From Sphingomonas prati (GTDB lineage Bacteria > Pseudomonadota > Alphaproteobacteria > Sphingomonadales > Sphingomonadaceae): a stretch of 64,000 nt of DNA. Under the pieces are notes generated by a model, which made no database searches, was not told where the DNA came from, and was given only the letters and a program-made list of their open reading frames with translations. Of the stretch, positions 55,238 through 63,254 are shown in pieces (position 1 is the first letter of the stretch; every line of letters starts with the position of its first letter). The position numbers and the translations under genes are program-made. The stretch is from NCBI RefSeq assembly GCF_014643515.1, contig NZ_BMJP01000001.1, forward strand, positions 434,001-498,000, given 5' to 3'.

Positions 55238-55873
55238 ATGGTTTTTTCCATAAAGACATTTGCGGCCGGCGCGTTGATGGTCGCCTCGCTTGCCCTCGGC
55301 GGCTGCGCCTATGACGATTATGGCTATGGCGGTATCAACGCAGGCTACGGCGTCGCGGGTGGTTATGGCGGCTACGGCGGCGGATACGGTGGGTTCAACG
55401 ACGGCTATTACGGCGGACCGGGATATGGTCTGGCCGGCGGCTACGGCTCGGGCTGGTATAACAACTACTATTATCCGGGCAACGGCTACTACGTTTATGA
55501 CCGCGGCGGACGTCGTTCGCGTTGGAACAGCGGTCAGCAGCGTTACTGGCAGCAGCAGCGCCAGGCCTATCGCGGCGATCGTCGCGATGACCGCCAGGAC
55601 TTCCGCCAGGAACGGCGCGAAGATCGCCGCGGGCTGCGCAACGGTACCGTGACGCAGGACCAGTTCCGCCAGGATCGCCGCGGCGATCGGCAGGACTTCC
55701 GTCAGGAACGCCGCCAGGACCGCCAGCAGTTCCGCCAGAACAACGGCGGCGCCCGCCCTCCCCGCGCCGACGGGGGCGGTCGCCCACCGCGCAACTTCAG
55801 CAACGGTGGCGGCGGCGGTCGCCGCGACGGCATCGTGGGCCGCATCCAGAACCGCGTCCAGCGGCAGCGTTGA
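55238..55873 (+). CDS. Gly/Tyr-rich lipoprotein with Arg/Asp/Gln repeats
   Basis: A 211-residue protein with a lipoprotein signal (lipobox ALGGC, Cys23). A Gly/Tyr-rich region (GYGGYGGGYGG type) is followed by a charged region of repeats around RQDRRGDRQDFRQERR, and a Gly/Arg-rich tail. Anchored in the envelope by lipid, otherwise low complexity. Such proteins are common in sphingomonads and have no known activity. The Arg-rich repeats might bind polyanions such as LPS or nucleic acid; this is only inference. Confidence 0.8.
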   Translation: MVFSIKTFAAGALMVASLALGGCAYDDYGYGGINAGYGVAGGYGGYGGGYGGFNDGYYGGPGYGLAGGYGSGWYNNYYYPGNGYYVYDRGGRRSRWNSGQQRYWQQQRQAYRGDRRDDRQDFRQERREDRRGLRNGTVTQDQFRQDRRGDRQDFRQERRQDRQQFRQNNGGARPPRADGGGRPPRNFSNGGGGGRRDGIVGRIQNRVQRQR

Positions 55874-56291
55874 CCATGACGGCGGGGAGTGTCGCTCCCC
55901 GCCACTGGATGTCGCGGTACGCTGACAGGGTGCCGCGTCGGTACGGACATCGGGTAGCGCGGCGGAATGATATCCTGCCGCGCTTACCACTTCCCGAACC
56001 AACTCGGAGAACCGCAAATCCCGTTCGGTTCGAGCCTGTCGAGAACGTTGCGCAACGTCAGCGACAAGCTCTCACCAAACCTAGTCGCAGCCGATCATCC
56101 GAACGCCATGATGCTGTTACTCAACCCGTCCATCCCGAGCGAAGTCGAGGGACCCGTCGAACGCAGCCGAGACGCCAACAGCGCCCCTTAGGTGGACAGT
56201 GTGGAACGCGCTCCGGCTCTACTCACCATCCTGCCATCCTGCCATCCTGCCATCCTGCCATCCTGCCATCCTGCCACGGCTTGGGCCTGTT
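55874..56291. other. 418-bp repeat-rich gap
   Basis: No gene. It contains a half copy of the TTCGAGCC palindrome (56020-56046), a CCCGAGCGAAGTCGAGGG element near 56134, and an 8-bp tandem repeat (56226-56273). Confidence 0.55.
56226..56273. repeat. Six tandem copies of an 8-bp unit
   Basis: CCATCCTG is repeated six times without change, then decays to CCACGG. It lies just after the stop of the isomerase gene, so length change would not alter a protein. Confidence 0.9.
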
Positions 56292-57182
56292 TCAAGGCCG
56301 CACCCGTACCGGCGGCAAAGCGTTGCAGATATCCAGCCCGGCCGCAGGACGCTCGTAGAAATCGTCCTTCCGGTTCGCCTTCACCCGGATCCAGTCCGCA
56401 AACGTCGGCGACCGGCTGTCCATCACCTGCCAGACCTGCCGTTCCCCCGTCGGCAGCTCGCTCATCAACCGCACCCGGACGATGCCCGTGCGCTGCGCCG
56501 GATCGGTGTAGAACCCCAGATCCCCCGTCCCGCGCGGCAGGGCGGCCATAACCTCCATCCCAGACAACACGCGTCCGACCACCGCGATGTTACGATCGAG
56601 CTGCCGCGGCGAATGACCGACCGCGACGTACAACTCCGCCCCCGTCCCCGTATCCGGCGCCGGGTTCCGCCCCACCCCGACCATGCCGTAGCAATGCGGC
56701 AACCACGCCCGCCCGGCGTCCTCCGCCACCGCCCAGCCGCCGACATGCCCCACCGCCGCGGCATAGCTGTCGCGGTACGGCATCGCCCGGAACGCCAGAC
56801 CCGCCGCCGGACGGTCATAGTCACGAACCGGCGCCTTGATCCCGGGCGGCAGCGGCTTCGCCTCCGTCGCGTCGCCCCACTGCGTGACATAATTGTCCTG
56901 CACCCGGTTGATGCTCGTCCCGTCCCACCAGTGCGCGCGGGCTAGCGCGACGATGTTGGCAACATGCGGCCCCGCGAAATCCGGCGACAACGCGATCGTC
57001 ACCCGCCGCCCGCCGGTCAGTTCCATCACCAGCACGCGGTCCGCTGGCACGTCCACCCACGCCGACGCCGGCGCGCCCGCCACCACACTCCCCGGCGTCA
57101 CGGGCTTCGCGGCATCCGAAGCGGCCGGGGCGGCCACAACCGGCGACTGCATCGCCAACATGAAGAGCAAGGGCAGGATCAT
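56292..57182 (-). CDS. Cyclophilin-type peptidyl-prolyl isomerase, exported
   Basis: A 296-residue protein with a signal peptide (MILPLLFMLAMQSPVVAAPA). The cyclophilin fold starts at LVMELTGGRRVTIALSPDFA and goes on through HVANIVALARAHWWDGTSIN and RVQDNYVTQWGD; the C-terminal part has GVGRNPAPDTGTGAELYVAV and GRVLSGMEVMAALPRG. It is longer and more divergent than standard cyclophilins, as in the periplasmic forms of this order. The ATG at 57182 is chosen over 57203 because it gives a clean signal peptide. Stand-alone gene. Confidence 0.85.
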   Translation of the reverse strand: MILPLLFMLAMQSPVVAAPAASDAAKPVTPGSVVAGAPASAWVDVPADRVLVMELTGGRRVTIALSPDFAGPHVANIVALARAHWWDGTSINRVQDNYVTQWGDATEAKPLPPGIKAPVRDYDRPAAGLAFRAMPYRDSYAAAVGHVGGWAVAEDAGRAWLPHCYGMVGVGRNPAPDTGTGAELYVAVGHSPRQLDRNIAVVGRVLSGMEVMAALPRGTGDLGFYTDPAQRTGIVRVRLMSELPTGERQVWQVMDSRSPTFADWIRVKANRKDDFYERPAAGLDICNALPPVRVRP

Positions 57183-57254
57183 CTCTGAAGCATGCCATGT
57201 CAATGGCGCTTGCGGAAGCGCACATCACCCGATAGGGCGCGCTTTCCAGGACGC

Positions 57255-57345
57255 GGAGCGGTGGCCGAGTGGTCGATGGCGCACGCCTGGAAAGTGTGTA
57301 AGGGTTAATAGCCCTTCGAGGGTTCGAATCCCTCCCGCTCCGCCA
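57255..57345 (+). tRNA. tRNA-Ser (anticodon GGA)
   Basis: Acceptor GGAGCGG pairs with CCGCTCC, discriminator G, encoded CCA. Anticodon loop CTGGAAA. Long variable arm and T-arm GAGGGTTCGAATCCCTC. A tyrosine integrase gene follows within 165 bp, so its 3' end is a likely integration site. Confidence 0.95.
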
Positions 57346-57465
57346 ATATACCATATCCAGCGATGTATGCCCGTCTACAGGGCCTTGATTTAAGCCACTT
57401 TTCTGCTGTTTCTGACGCCTGCGGTATCGACAGTCGTCTACCGGCGTCTACTCACTTCCATGGAT

Positions 57466-57498
57466 AATCCATGGTATCAAAACGCCAATCCATGGTAT
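57466..57498. repeat. Two 12-bp direct repeats at the integrase start
   Basis: AATCCATGGTAT at 57466-57477 and 57487-57498, exactly 21 bp apart (two helical turns), with a further TTCCATGGAT just before. They lie at the start of the integrase gene, a likely place for arm-type or regulator sites. Confidence 0.6.
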
Positions 57499-57507
57499 GT
57501 GGGTTGC

Positions 57508-58857
57508 GTGCTGAACGATGCTAAGATCAAGGCCGCGAAGCCCAGGGAGAAACCCTACAAGCTGACCGACTCCAACCAGCTTTATCTCCACGTTACTCCG
57601 ACCGGCGGACGCCACTGGCGGATGAACTACACCTACGGCGTGGGTGCGTCAGGCAAGCCGGCCCAGAAGACCCTGACGTTCGGCCCCTACCCTGCTCTCA
57701 CACTCGTCGAGGCGCGGAAACGCCGTGATGTTGCGAAGGATCTCTTGCGTGATGGCCGCGACCCTGCGGTCGAGCGACGGATCGCAGCGAAGGCTCGGAC
57801 TTTATCCGACGGCAACACGTTCGAGCGCATCGCGCGGCAATGGTATGAAGCGAATGTGCCGCGCTGGTCGACGCACCACGCCAGCGACGTGATCACCAGT
57901 CTGGCACGCGACGTCTTCCCCCAGCTGGGCAACCTGCCGCTGTCAGTCATCACGGCGTCGAAGGTACTGGAGGTGCTGAAGAAGATCGAGGACCGGGACG
58001 CCGTCGAGACCGCCAAGCGACTGCGCCAACGCATGTCCGCCGTGTTCGTCTACGCGATCGCGTCCGGCATCGCTGAGAACGACCCGGCCGCGATTGTACG
58101 CGGCGCGCTGAAGCCGATCGTCCTTAGAGGCCGGCAACCTGCAATTACCGACCTGACCGGCGTCCGGCAGGTGTTGATCGATGCCGAGGCAGAGCGGTCG
58201 CGCACTGTCACGAAGTTCGCGTTGCGCTTTCTTGCCCTTACGGCTGTTCGCCCCGGGGAGCTACGAGGCGCGGCCTGGGACGAGATGGAGGATCTGGAAC
58301 CGCGGTTCGCGGTCAAGGCCGGCGAGCGCGTGCAGATCAACGCTCCGCTCTGGCGCATCCCCGGCGCGCGCATGAAGGGCGAGAAGGCACGCAAGGCCGA
58401 GACCGGCGGTGACCATCTCGTCCCGCTGTCCCACCAGGCAGTCGAGGTGCTGGACGTCCTGCGCCGCCTGACCGGAACCGGTCCGCTCTGCTTTCCGAAC
58501 GAAAGGCATGTGCGCAAACCGATGTCGGAGAACGCCATCGGCTACCTGCTGAACCGTGCCGGCTACCACCACCGGCACGTTCCGCACGGCTGGCGCGCCG
58601 CGTTCTCGACGATCATGAACGAGTGGGCGAAGCATTCCGGCAATCCCGACGACCGCGCCGTCATCGACCTTATGCTGGCGCACGTGCCGAAGGACAAGGT
58701 CGAGAGCGCGTACAACCGGGCCGCCTTTATGCCCCGCCGGCGTGAGTTGGCGCAGACCTGGGCGGATATGCTCGTGGCCGACATGTGGCCACCGGAGGTG
58801 CATCTGGGACAGCCGATCCGGTACTCGATCGGAAATCCAAAGCCGCTCGCCAACTAA
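57508..58857 (+). CDS. Tyrosine recombinase (P4-type integrase), second element
   Basis: About 449 residues. The N-terminal DUF4102-like domain reads LNDAKIKAAKPREKPYKLTD and LTFGPYPALTLVEARKRRD. Catalytic residues: Arg in TAVRPGELRGAAW, HGWRAAFSTIM for H-x-x-R, His in LAHVPKDKVE, and Tyr in SAYNRA. The family usually begins at M-L-N-D-x-x-I, so the GTG at 57508 is preferred; an ATG at 57460 would add 16 residues coded across the direct repeats. Faces away from tRNA-Ser(GGA). Only distantly similar to the integrase at 23506. Confidence 0.92.
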   Translation: MLNDAKIKAAKPREKPYKLTDSNQLYLHVTPTGGRHWRMNYTYGVGASGKPAQKTLTFGPYPALTLVEARKRRDVAKDLLRDGRDPAVERRIAAKARTLSDGNTFERIARQWYEANVPRWSTHHASDVITSLARDVFPQLGNLPLSVITASKVLEVLKKIEDRDAVETAKRLRQRMSAVFVYAIASGIAENDPAAIVRGALKPIVLRGRQPAITDLTGVRQVLIDAEAERSRTVTKFALRFLALTAVRPGELRGAAWDEMEDLEPRFAVKAGERVQINAPLWRIPGARMKGEKARKAETGGDHLVPLSHQAVEVLDVLRRLTGTGPLCFPNERHVRKPMSENAIGYLLNRAGYHHRHVPHGWRAAFSTIMNEWAKHSGNPDDRAVIDLMLAHVPKDKVESAYNRAAFMPRRRELAQTWADMLVADMWPPEVHLGQPIRYSIGNPKPLAN

Positions 58858-58936
58858 TACGACTCCGGACAAGGAAGAGCAATTCTGTAAAAACCGCTGA
58901 TCGCTTTGGTTAACGGTATCGAATAACCTGCGCCGG

Positions 58937-59698
58937 ATGTGGCGCACATTGTCCCGCTTGTTCTCGAGACAATTGCGCATTGAGCATATGCGCTCGCCCG
59001 CAATACCCGACGGCAGGCGTATCTACGCCATCGGTGACGTCCATGGCCGGGCGGACCTGTTAGACGTATTGCTGCGCCAGATAGAGTGCGACAATGCATT
59101 ACGTGTGCGCGCGATCGTGACGGTGATCCTGCTCGGGGACATTATCGATCGTGGCCCCTATGCGGCGCCGCTGCTTTCTACACTGTCCTCGCATATGCAG
59201 CCTGGACTCATTTGCCTGCGTGGCAATCACGAAGCCGCGATGGTGGATGCGTGGAAAGGCAACCGCACCGCGCTGCGAATGTGGTTGAGACATGGTGGCA
59301 CCGCGACCCTCAGCGGGTTTGGCGTAACCAAAGCAGCATTGGCGGGCACCGAGGAAGACCAGCTTGCCGCGCTGCTCGCCAATGTGCCTCCCAGCATCAT
59401 CGACTGGATGAGCCGCTTGCCTCTTAGATACCCATGCGGTGATTATTTGTTTGTCCATGCCGGTGTACGCCCGGGAATCGCGCTGACGCAGCAGACGGCG
59501 CAGGACCAGTTATGGATCCGCGACGAGTTTCTGACGAGCAAACGCTGGCATGGCAAACGGATCGTCCACGGCCATACCCCCAGCAAGGAGGTCGAGATAC
59601 TGCCAAACCGGATAGGCGTTGATACCGGCGCCTACACGAGTGAGCGGCTGAGCGCGGTTGGGTTGGAAGGCACAGAAAGCTGGGTGATCCAGACTTGA
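58937..59698 (+). CDS. PPP-type metallophosphatase
   Basis: A 253-residue phosphoesterase. All PPP motifs are present: IYAIGDVHGRADLL, VILLGDIIDRGPY, CLRGNHEAAM, FVHAGVRPG, IVHGHTPSK. Related to bacterial serine/threonine phosphatases and ApaH-like enzymes, common in sphingomonads. It lies directly after an integrase, so it may be cargo of the element or a moron gene. The start with RRLF-like leader (LSRLFSRQLR) fits family members. Substrate (phosphoprotein or dinucleotide) is unknown. Confidence 0.88.
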   Translation: MWRTLSRLFSRQLRIEHMRSPAIPDGRRIYAIGDVHGRADLLDVLLRQIECDNALRVRAIVTVILLGDIIDRGPYAAPLLSTLSSHMQPGLICLRGNHEAAMVDAWKGNRTALRMWLRHGGTATLSGFGVTKAALAGTEEDQLAALLANVPPSIIDWMSRLPLRYPCGDYLFVHAGVRPGIALTQQTAQDQLWIRDEFLTSKRWHGKRIVHGHTPSKEVEILPNRIGVDTGAYTSERLSAVGLEGTESWVIQT

Positions 59699-60161
59699 GG
59701 CTGGCGGACCGGTAGGCCGGCAACATCTTCACACCCCCTGTCTGCTAGTTGCCCGAAAAACCGAAACCGTTCAGCATTGTTGGCGAGTCTGACGGCGGTA
59801 AAACCAACGAGTGCAATTAGGCATCATCTACGCCAACGAGGAAGTTCGCAAAATACCGAGTTGGTAGACGACGCAAAACAGCCAATGCGACGAACGGTTG
59901 GCCGCTGGCTACTTATTGCGCTTGGGGTTGGTCCTAACCGCCAACTATGCTGCTATTCAACAGCACGGTAAGTACGTGTCTACCATCGTCGGATGACGAA
60001 GGACCGGTGAACGCCCCGCCATCGGCGGCAGGTAACCGCGGCAGGGACCACCAGCCGCGTGAGAGGACGGAAGGGCCTAGCCCTTGGAAGCGATCCCTTC
60101 CGTCCACCTCTTCCGGCAACCCGCCTCGTCACCGACGCAGGCTACATAAGGCATATCTGAC
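59699..60161. other. 463-bp gap with a strong stem-loop
   Basis: No gene is seen. The right part has the inverted repeat listed at 60061-60112; the rest shows nothing I can name. Confidence 0.5.
60061..60112. repeat. Inverted repeat before the antirepressor gene
   Basis: GGACGGAAGGG (60065-60075) and CCCTTCCGTCC (60095-60105) form a perfect 11-bp stem, extended by AGAG/CTCT with a two-base bulge. It lies about 50 bp before the antirepressor start and could be an operator or terminator. Confidence 0.6.
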
Positions 60162-60920
60162 ATGCCCAATTCCAATCTAATCCCGTTTTCCTTTGGCGAC
60201 CAGCCTGTTCGTGTGATCGACCAGAACGGTGATCCGTGGTTCATGCTGGCAGACGTGTGCGCCGTTCTTGGCATGGGCAACCCGTCGCAGGCGGCAACCC
60301 GGCTGGACGATGATGAAAAGGATACCCTCACTAATGATGAGGGTATCGCCGGCCCGCAGGTTCAGGCTTTCACTATCATCAACGAGTCCGGCCTCTGGTC
60401 GCTCGTTCTGACTAGCCGGAAACCCGAAGCTAAGGCGTTCAAGAAGTGGATCACGTCGGAGGTCATTCCGGCGATCCGCAAAACTGGAAGTTTTGGTGTG
60501 GTCGATCCCATGGCCGCGCTGAACGATCCCGCGGCGATGCGCGGCATTCTCCTGTCGTACACGGAGAAGGTGCTGGAACTGCAAGGCGAGGTCGAAGAGA
60601 TGCGGCCCCAGGTTCAGGCCTTGGAGCGCATCGCGATCTCGGACGGCTCGCTCTGTGTCACCGACGCTGCCAAGACGTTGCAGGTCCAGCCCAAAGCATT
60701 GTTCGCATTCCTGCGGTCGCACGGCTGGATATACACCCGCGCCGGTAGCAACGAGAGCATCGCCTACCAGATCCAGCTTCAGCGCGGGTTGCTGGAACAC
60801 AAGACCACGGTCGTCAGCCGTTCGGACGGGTCAGAGAAGACCATCACGCAGGTCCGTGTGACGCCGAAGGGTTTGATCCGGCTGGCGAAGGAGTTCCCGC
60901 CGATCGCCATGGCAGCGTAG
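60162..60920 (+). CDS. Phage antirepressor (Bro-N and KilAC domains)
   Basis: A 252-residue protein. The N-terminal Bro-N domain has IPFSFGDQPVRVIDQNGDPW, MLADVCAVLGMGNPSQAA and ESGLWSLVLTSRKPEAKAFK. The C-terminal KilAC domain has SLCVTDAAKTLQVQPKALFA, FLRSHGWIYTRAG and TPKGLIRLAKEFPP. Such proteins block prophage repressors or regulate phage genes. The gene is intact and is the best marker that the second element is phage-derived. Confidence 0.92.
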   Translation: MPNSNLIPFSFGDQPVRVIDQNGDPWFMLADVCAVLGMGNPSQAATRLDDDEKDTLTNDEGIAGPQVQAFTIINESGLWSLVLTSRKPEAKAFKKWITSEVIPAIRKTGSFGVVDPMAALNDPAAMRGILLSYTEKVLELQGEVEEMRPQVQALERIAISDGSLCVTDAAKTLQVQPKALFAFLRSHGWIYTRAGSNESIAYQIQLQRGLLEHKTTVVSRSDGSEKTITQVRVTPKGLIRLAKEFPPIAMAA

Positions 60921-61114
60921 CTTTACCACCGACGGCGGAGAAACTTGGGCGGCCCTAACAGACTGCCCTTTTCGCTCGTAACGACGGTCTATGTCTTACG
61001 AGCCTACCAAATCTGAACGTTCAAGGAGGTCGCGCGCGCCCTTGCAACCGATGACGACCCCGTGCGCTTAAGAGCACTTAGCGAAACTCGTTAAGCATAA
61101 GCCGGTGGAGAGAG

Positions 61115-61315
61115 ATGGTGGGTAGAGCTTGGACTACGAGCGACAGAGGCAATGCGGAATGTCAGAATTGCGGCCGGATCTACCGACGCACGCTGCATGA
61201 TTACGCAGCAAGGGACCAAGACGATTTCAAGTGCGGGTGTGGGGTAGTTCTAGAAGATTGGAACAGCACCAGCGCGCCAGAGTTCGAACTGGAGTCCTTG
61301 CCCGGAGCAAAATAA
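61115..61315 (+). CDS. Small zinc-ribbon protein
   Basis: A 66-residue protein with CQNCGRIYRRT and later CGCGVVLEDW, two CxxC-type pairs forming a probable zinc ribbon. GGAGAG stands 5 bases before the ATG. No named family. Phage-type context. Confidence 0.65.
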   Translation: MVGRAWTTSDRGNAECQNCGRIYRRTLHDYAARDQDDFKCGCGVVLEDWNSTSAPEFELESLPGAK

Positions 61316-61365
61316 ACTGGTGCCGGGTTTTTGAGCCCCGCGCCTTCCAATCCGTATGCGTCGTC

Positions 61366-61578
61366 TCAGGCCGCCCTCAACCTAGCGATACGTGCCTGCG
61401 CAACTTCTTCGCGCCAGTCGCGCAGTTCGGTCTCCGACCAGCGCGACGCGACCCCGCCCGGCTTGTGGGGCGCCGGGAAGGTCCCCTCGCGGATCTTCCG
61501 ATAGATCATCGCACGGCTAAGCCCGACGACTTCGCTGACGCGCGCGATCGGCAGCAGCCTGTCCAAGCTGTCGGTCAT
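61366..61578 (-). CDS. AlpA-family regulator
   Basis: A 70-residue protein. RLLPIARVSEVVGLSRAMIY, RKIREGTFPAPHKPGGVASR and WSETELRDWREE are the AlpA pattern (HTH followed by wing). It controls integrase or excision in P4-like phages. The ATG at 61578 overlaps the previous stop by 4 bp and has GGAGGTG upstream. Last gene of the leftward phage operon. Confidence 0.88.
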   Translation of the reverse strand: MTDSLDRLLPIARVSEVVGLSRAMIYRKIREGTFPAPHKPGGVASRWSETELRDWREEVAQARIARLRAA

Positions 61579-61946
61579 TGGATCACCTCCACCTGCCGAA
61601 GCATCAGCTTTTCGAAGCGCTCGAAATACGTCAGCCGGCTGGCGACGCTGTCGTCGTACAGCCAGAGTTGCTTGCCATCCCGCGTGTTCCACCAGACGTC
61701 GAGGTGGGCCGGGTCGCGGGCAAAGAAGACGCCGTGTGTCGGCATCACCTTCTCGTAATCGATCCATTCGCCTCGCGTCATGCCGAGCGGCACATAGTCG
61801 CGGTTCAGCGGAAGGAACGCGTTCTTGCGCTTCGGATGGTCGACCCGCTGGAACAGGTACGGCATCCAGAGCTTGAAGAACGTCGGTCCGGCCGCCCTTC
61901 CATGCCCGCTGGTCAGCCCCGCCGCCTGCCGATCGGACATTGTCAT
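61575..61946 (-). CDS. Phage-type unknown protein
   Basis: A 123-residue protein (FKLWMPYLFQRVDHPKRKNA, FLPLNRDYVPLGMTRGEW, FFARDPAHLDVWWNTRDGK). No family is recognised. It has 4-bp overlaps with both neighbours, so it is a genuine operon member. Aromatic-rich and soluble. Confidence 0.65.
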   Translation of the reverse strand: MTMSDRQAAGLTSGHGRAAGPTFFKLWMPYLFQRVDHPKRKNAFLPLNRDYVPLGMTRGEWIDYEKVMPTHGVFFARDPAHLDVWWNTRDGKQLWLYDDSVASRLTYFERFEKLMLRQVEVIQ

Positions 61947-62449
61947 AACGTCTTACTCCGTCCCATTTCGGGATCAGTTACAGTTAAATCACCGTTAAGC
62001 GTTTTGAGCATCGCATGTGATGCTCCGTGTCTACCAGCGCCGGATACGGTTTGGGGACTTGGGAGATTCGTACGATGATCGCAGACTACACTGACCGTCT
62101 GATCTGGAAGCTGGTCTACGGGGTGTTCCAGTCGGCTATTGACCAGCTCAACGTTGGTGATTGCGCCTGACTGCGGCCTACAGGGCCGAGCGTCGGCGCT
62201 ACCGACCTTTGCGCCTAGACCTCCGGCTGTCCGCACGAGGGACAGAGGCGGTTCCAGCTTCACCCCAATCTCCGCCAACTCCGACATCAGGGTAAAAGCG
62301 CGCTGCAGGCGGTGAGCCTTGATTGCCGCAACCCTTCGCGCGGCGGATGGAGCAGCTTCCCGTTCCATGGTGACCAGTCTTTGCGTGGCGGCGCTGTACT
62401 CAGCCCAGGCGTCCGCGATCGCGTCCTGAGTGGGGATGCCGGCGATCAC
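61943..62449 (-). CDS. Phage-type unknown protein
   Basis: A 168-residue protein with a helical N-terminal half (DAIADAWAEYSAATQRLVTM, HRLQRAFTLMSELAEIGVKL) and a less convincing C-terminal half. ATGA overlaps at both ends support translation. The second half has low-quality composition, so a truncation or frame change cannot be excluded. Confidence 0.5.
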   Translation of the reverse strand: MIAGIPTQDAIADAWAEYSAATQRLVTMEREAAPSAARRVAAIKAHRLQRAFTLMSELAEIGVKLEPPLSLVRTAGGLGAKVGSADARPCRPQSGAITNVELVNSRLEHPVDQLPDQTVSVVCDHRTNLPSPQTVSGAGRHGASHAMLKTLNGDLTVTDPEMGRSKTL

Positions 62450-62949
62450 GAAGCTGCCTCAGGCTTATCGGCTGCGGCGGTGAACGCCTGCGCGCGGTTC
62501 ATGTCAGCCAGAACCTTCTGGTTCCGTAGTTTCGCTTGAGCGAACTCATCAGCGTTCGGATACTCACCGTCGCAACCGTCCGTCACGCGTCCGTCGGGAT
62601 ACTCGATCGGCTGGTCCTCTTGGACGCCGTCCCAGACCCCCTCGGCAGTCGCAGGCACGAGTTTGCCATCAGGCGTTGCGAACCACGCCAGTATGGGCGT
62701 CCGTCTGACGAAAACGGGATCTTCGTCCAAGAAAAAGCGGGCGAGGGAATAGCCGGGAGTAGCCGGAATGACCCCAAGGTACGATACCTCAGGTATCTCG
62801 TTATCGTAGATGATTACCTCGTTACCGTCGTCCATCTGGACTGCCGACATATACCGGCGCGACTCTACCGTGCCTCCGAGGTACGGGCCGATGCTTTTGA
62901 TCTTGGCGACCGGATAGCGATGCGTCTGGCGTGAGTTACGAAATAACAT
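62446..62949 (-). CDS. Phage-type unknown protein
   Basis: A 167-residue protein from the ATG at 62949 (MLFRNSRQTHRYPVAKIKSI). Shows a beta-rich start (SAVQMDDGNEVIIYDNEIPE) and an acidic C-terminal half. No recognised family. Its stop overlaps the next start by 4 bp; 11 bp separate it from the gene before. Confidence 0.6.
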   Translation of the reverse strand: MLFRNSRQTHRYPVAKIKSIGPYLGGTVESRRYMSAVQMDDGNEVIIYDNEIPEVSYLGVIPATPGYSLARFFLDEDPVFVRRTPILAWFATPDGKLVPATAEGVWDGVQEDQPIEYPDGRVTDGCDGEYPNADEFAQAKLRNQKVLADMNRAQAFTAAADKPEAAS

Positions 62950-62960
62950 AGCTAAGATCC

Positions 62961-63254
62961 TCAACAGATTGGCAGGTTGGCGGGGTTGCGATGCGGCGGG
63001 AGTTCGAAGTGGCCGCACCAGTCGTCCGCGCGGGTCGCGGGCTGCCTCGACGCTTGGGCAAGCTGATCGGTTGGCAGTACCCGGCTCGTTTGGTAGCTGC
63101 CGACCGCCAACAGACCCGCAAGGAGATCGGCGATTGCGTCGACGATCACAGGCGGATGCCGCCGGCAGGAACCGAAAGCTTCATCCGGGTTGCCCGACAC
63201 CGCAGTTGCGCCGTCCACCTGCCAGAAGCGGCAGCGATTGCATTTCTCGGTCAT
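62961..63254 (-). CDS. Small Cys-rich phage-type protein
   Basis: A 97-residue protein starting MTEKCNRCRFWQVDG, with GSCRRHPP and DWCGHFELPP, a spaced Cys/His set fit for metal binding. Similar small proteins are frequent in phage and island regions. The ATG overlaps the stop of the gene before (ATGA). Confidence 0.65.
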   Translation of the reverse strand: MTEKCNRCRFWQVDGATAVSGNPDEAFGSCRRHPPVIVDAIADLLAGLLAVGSYQTSRVLPTDQLAQASRQPATRADDWCGHFELPPHRNPANLPIC

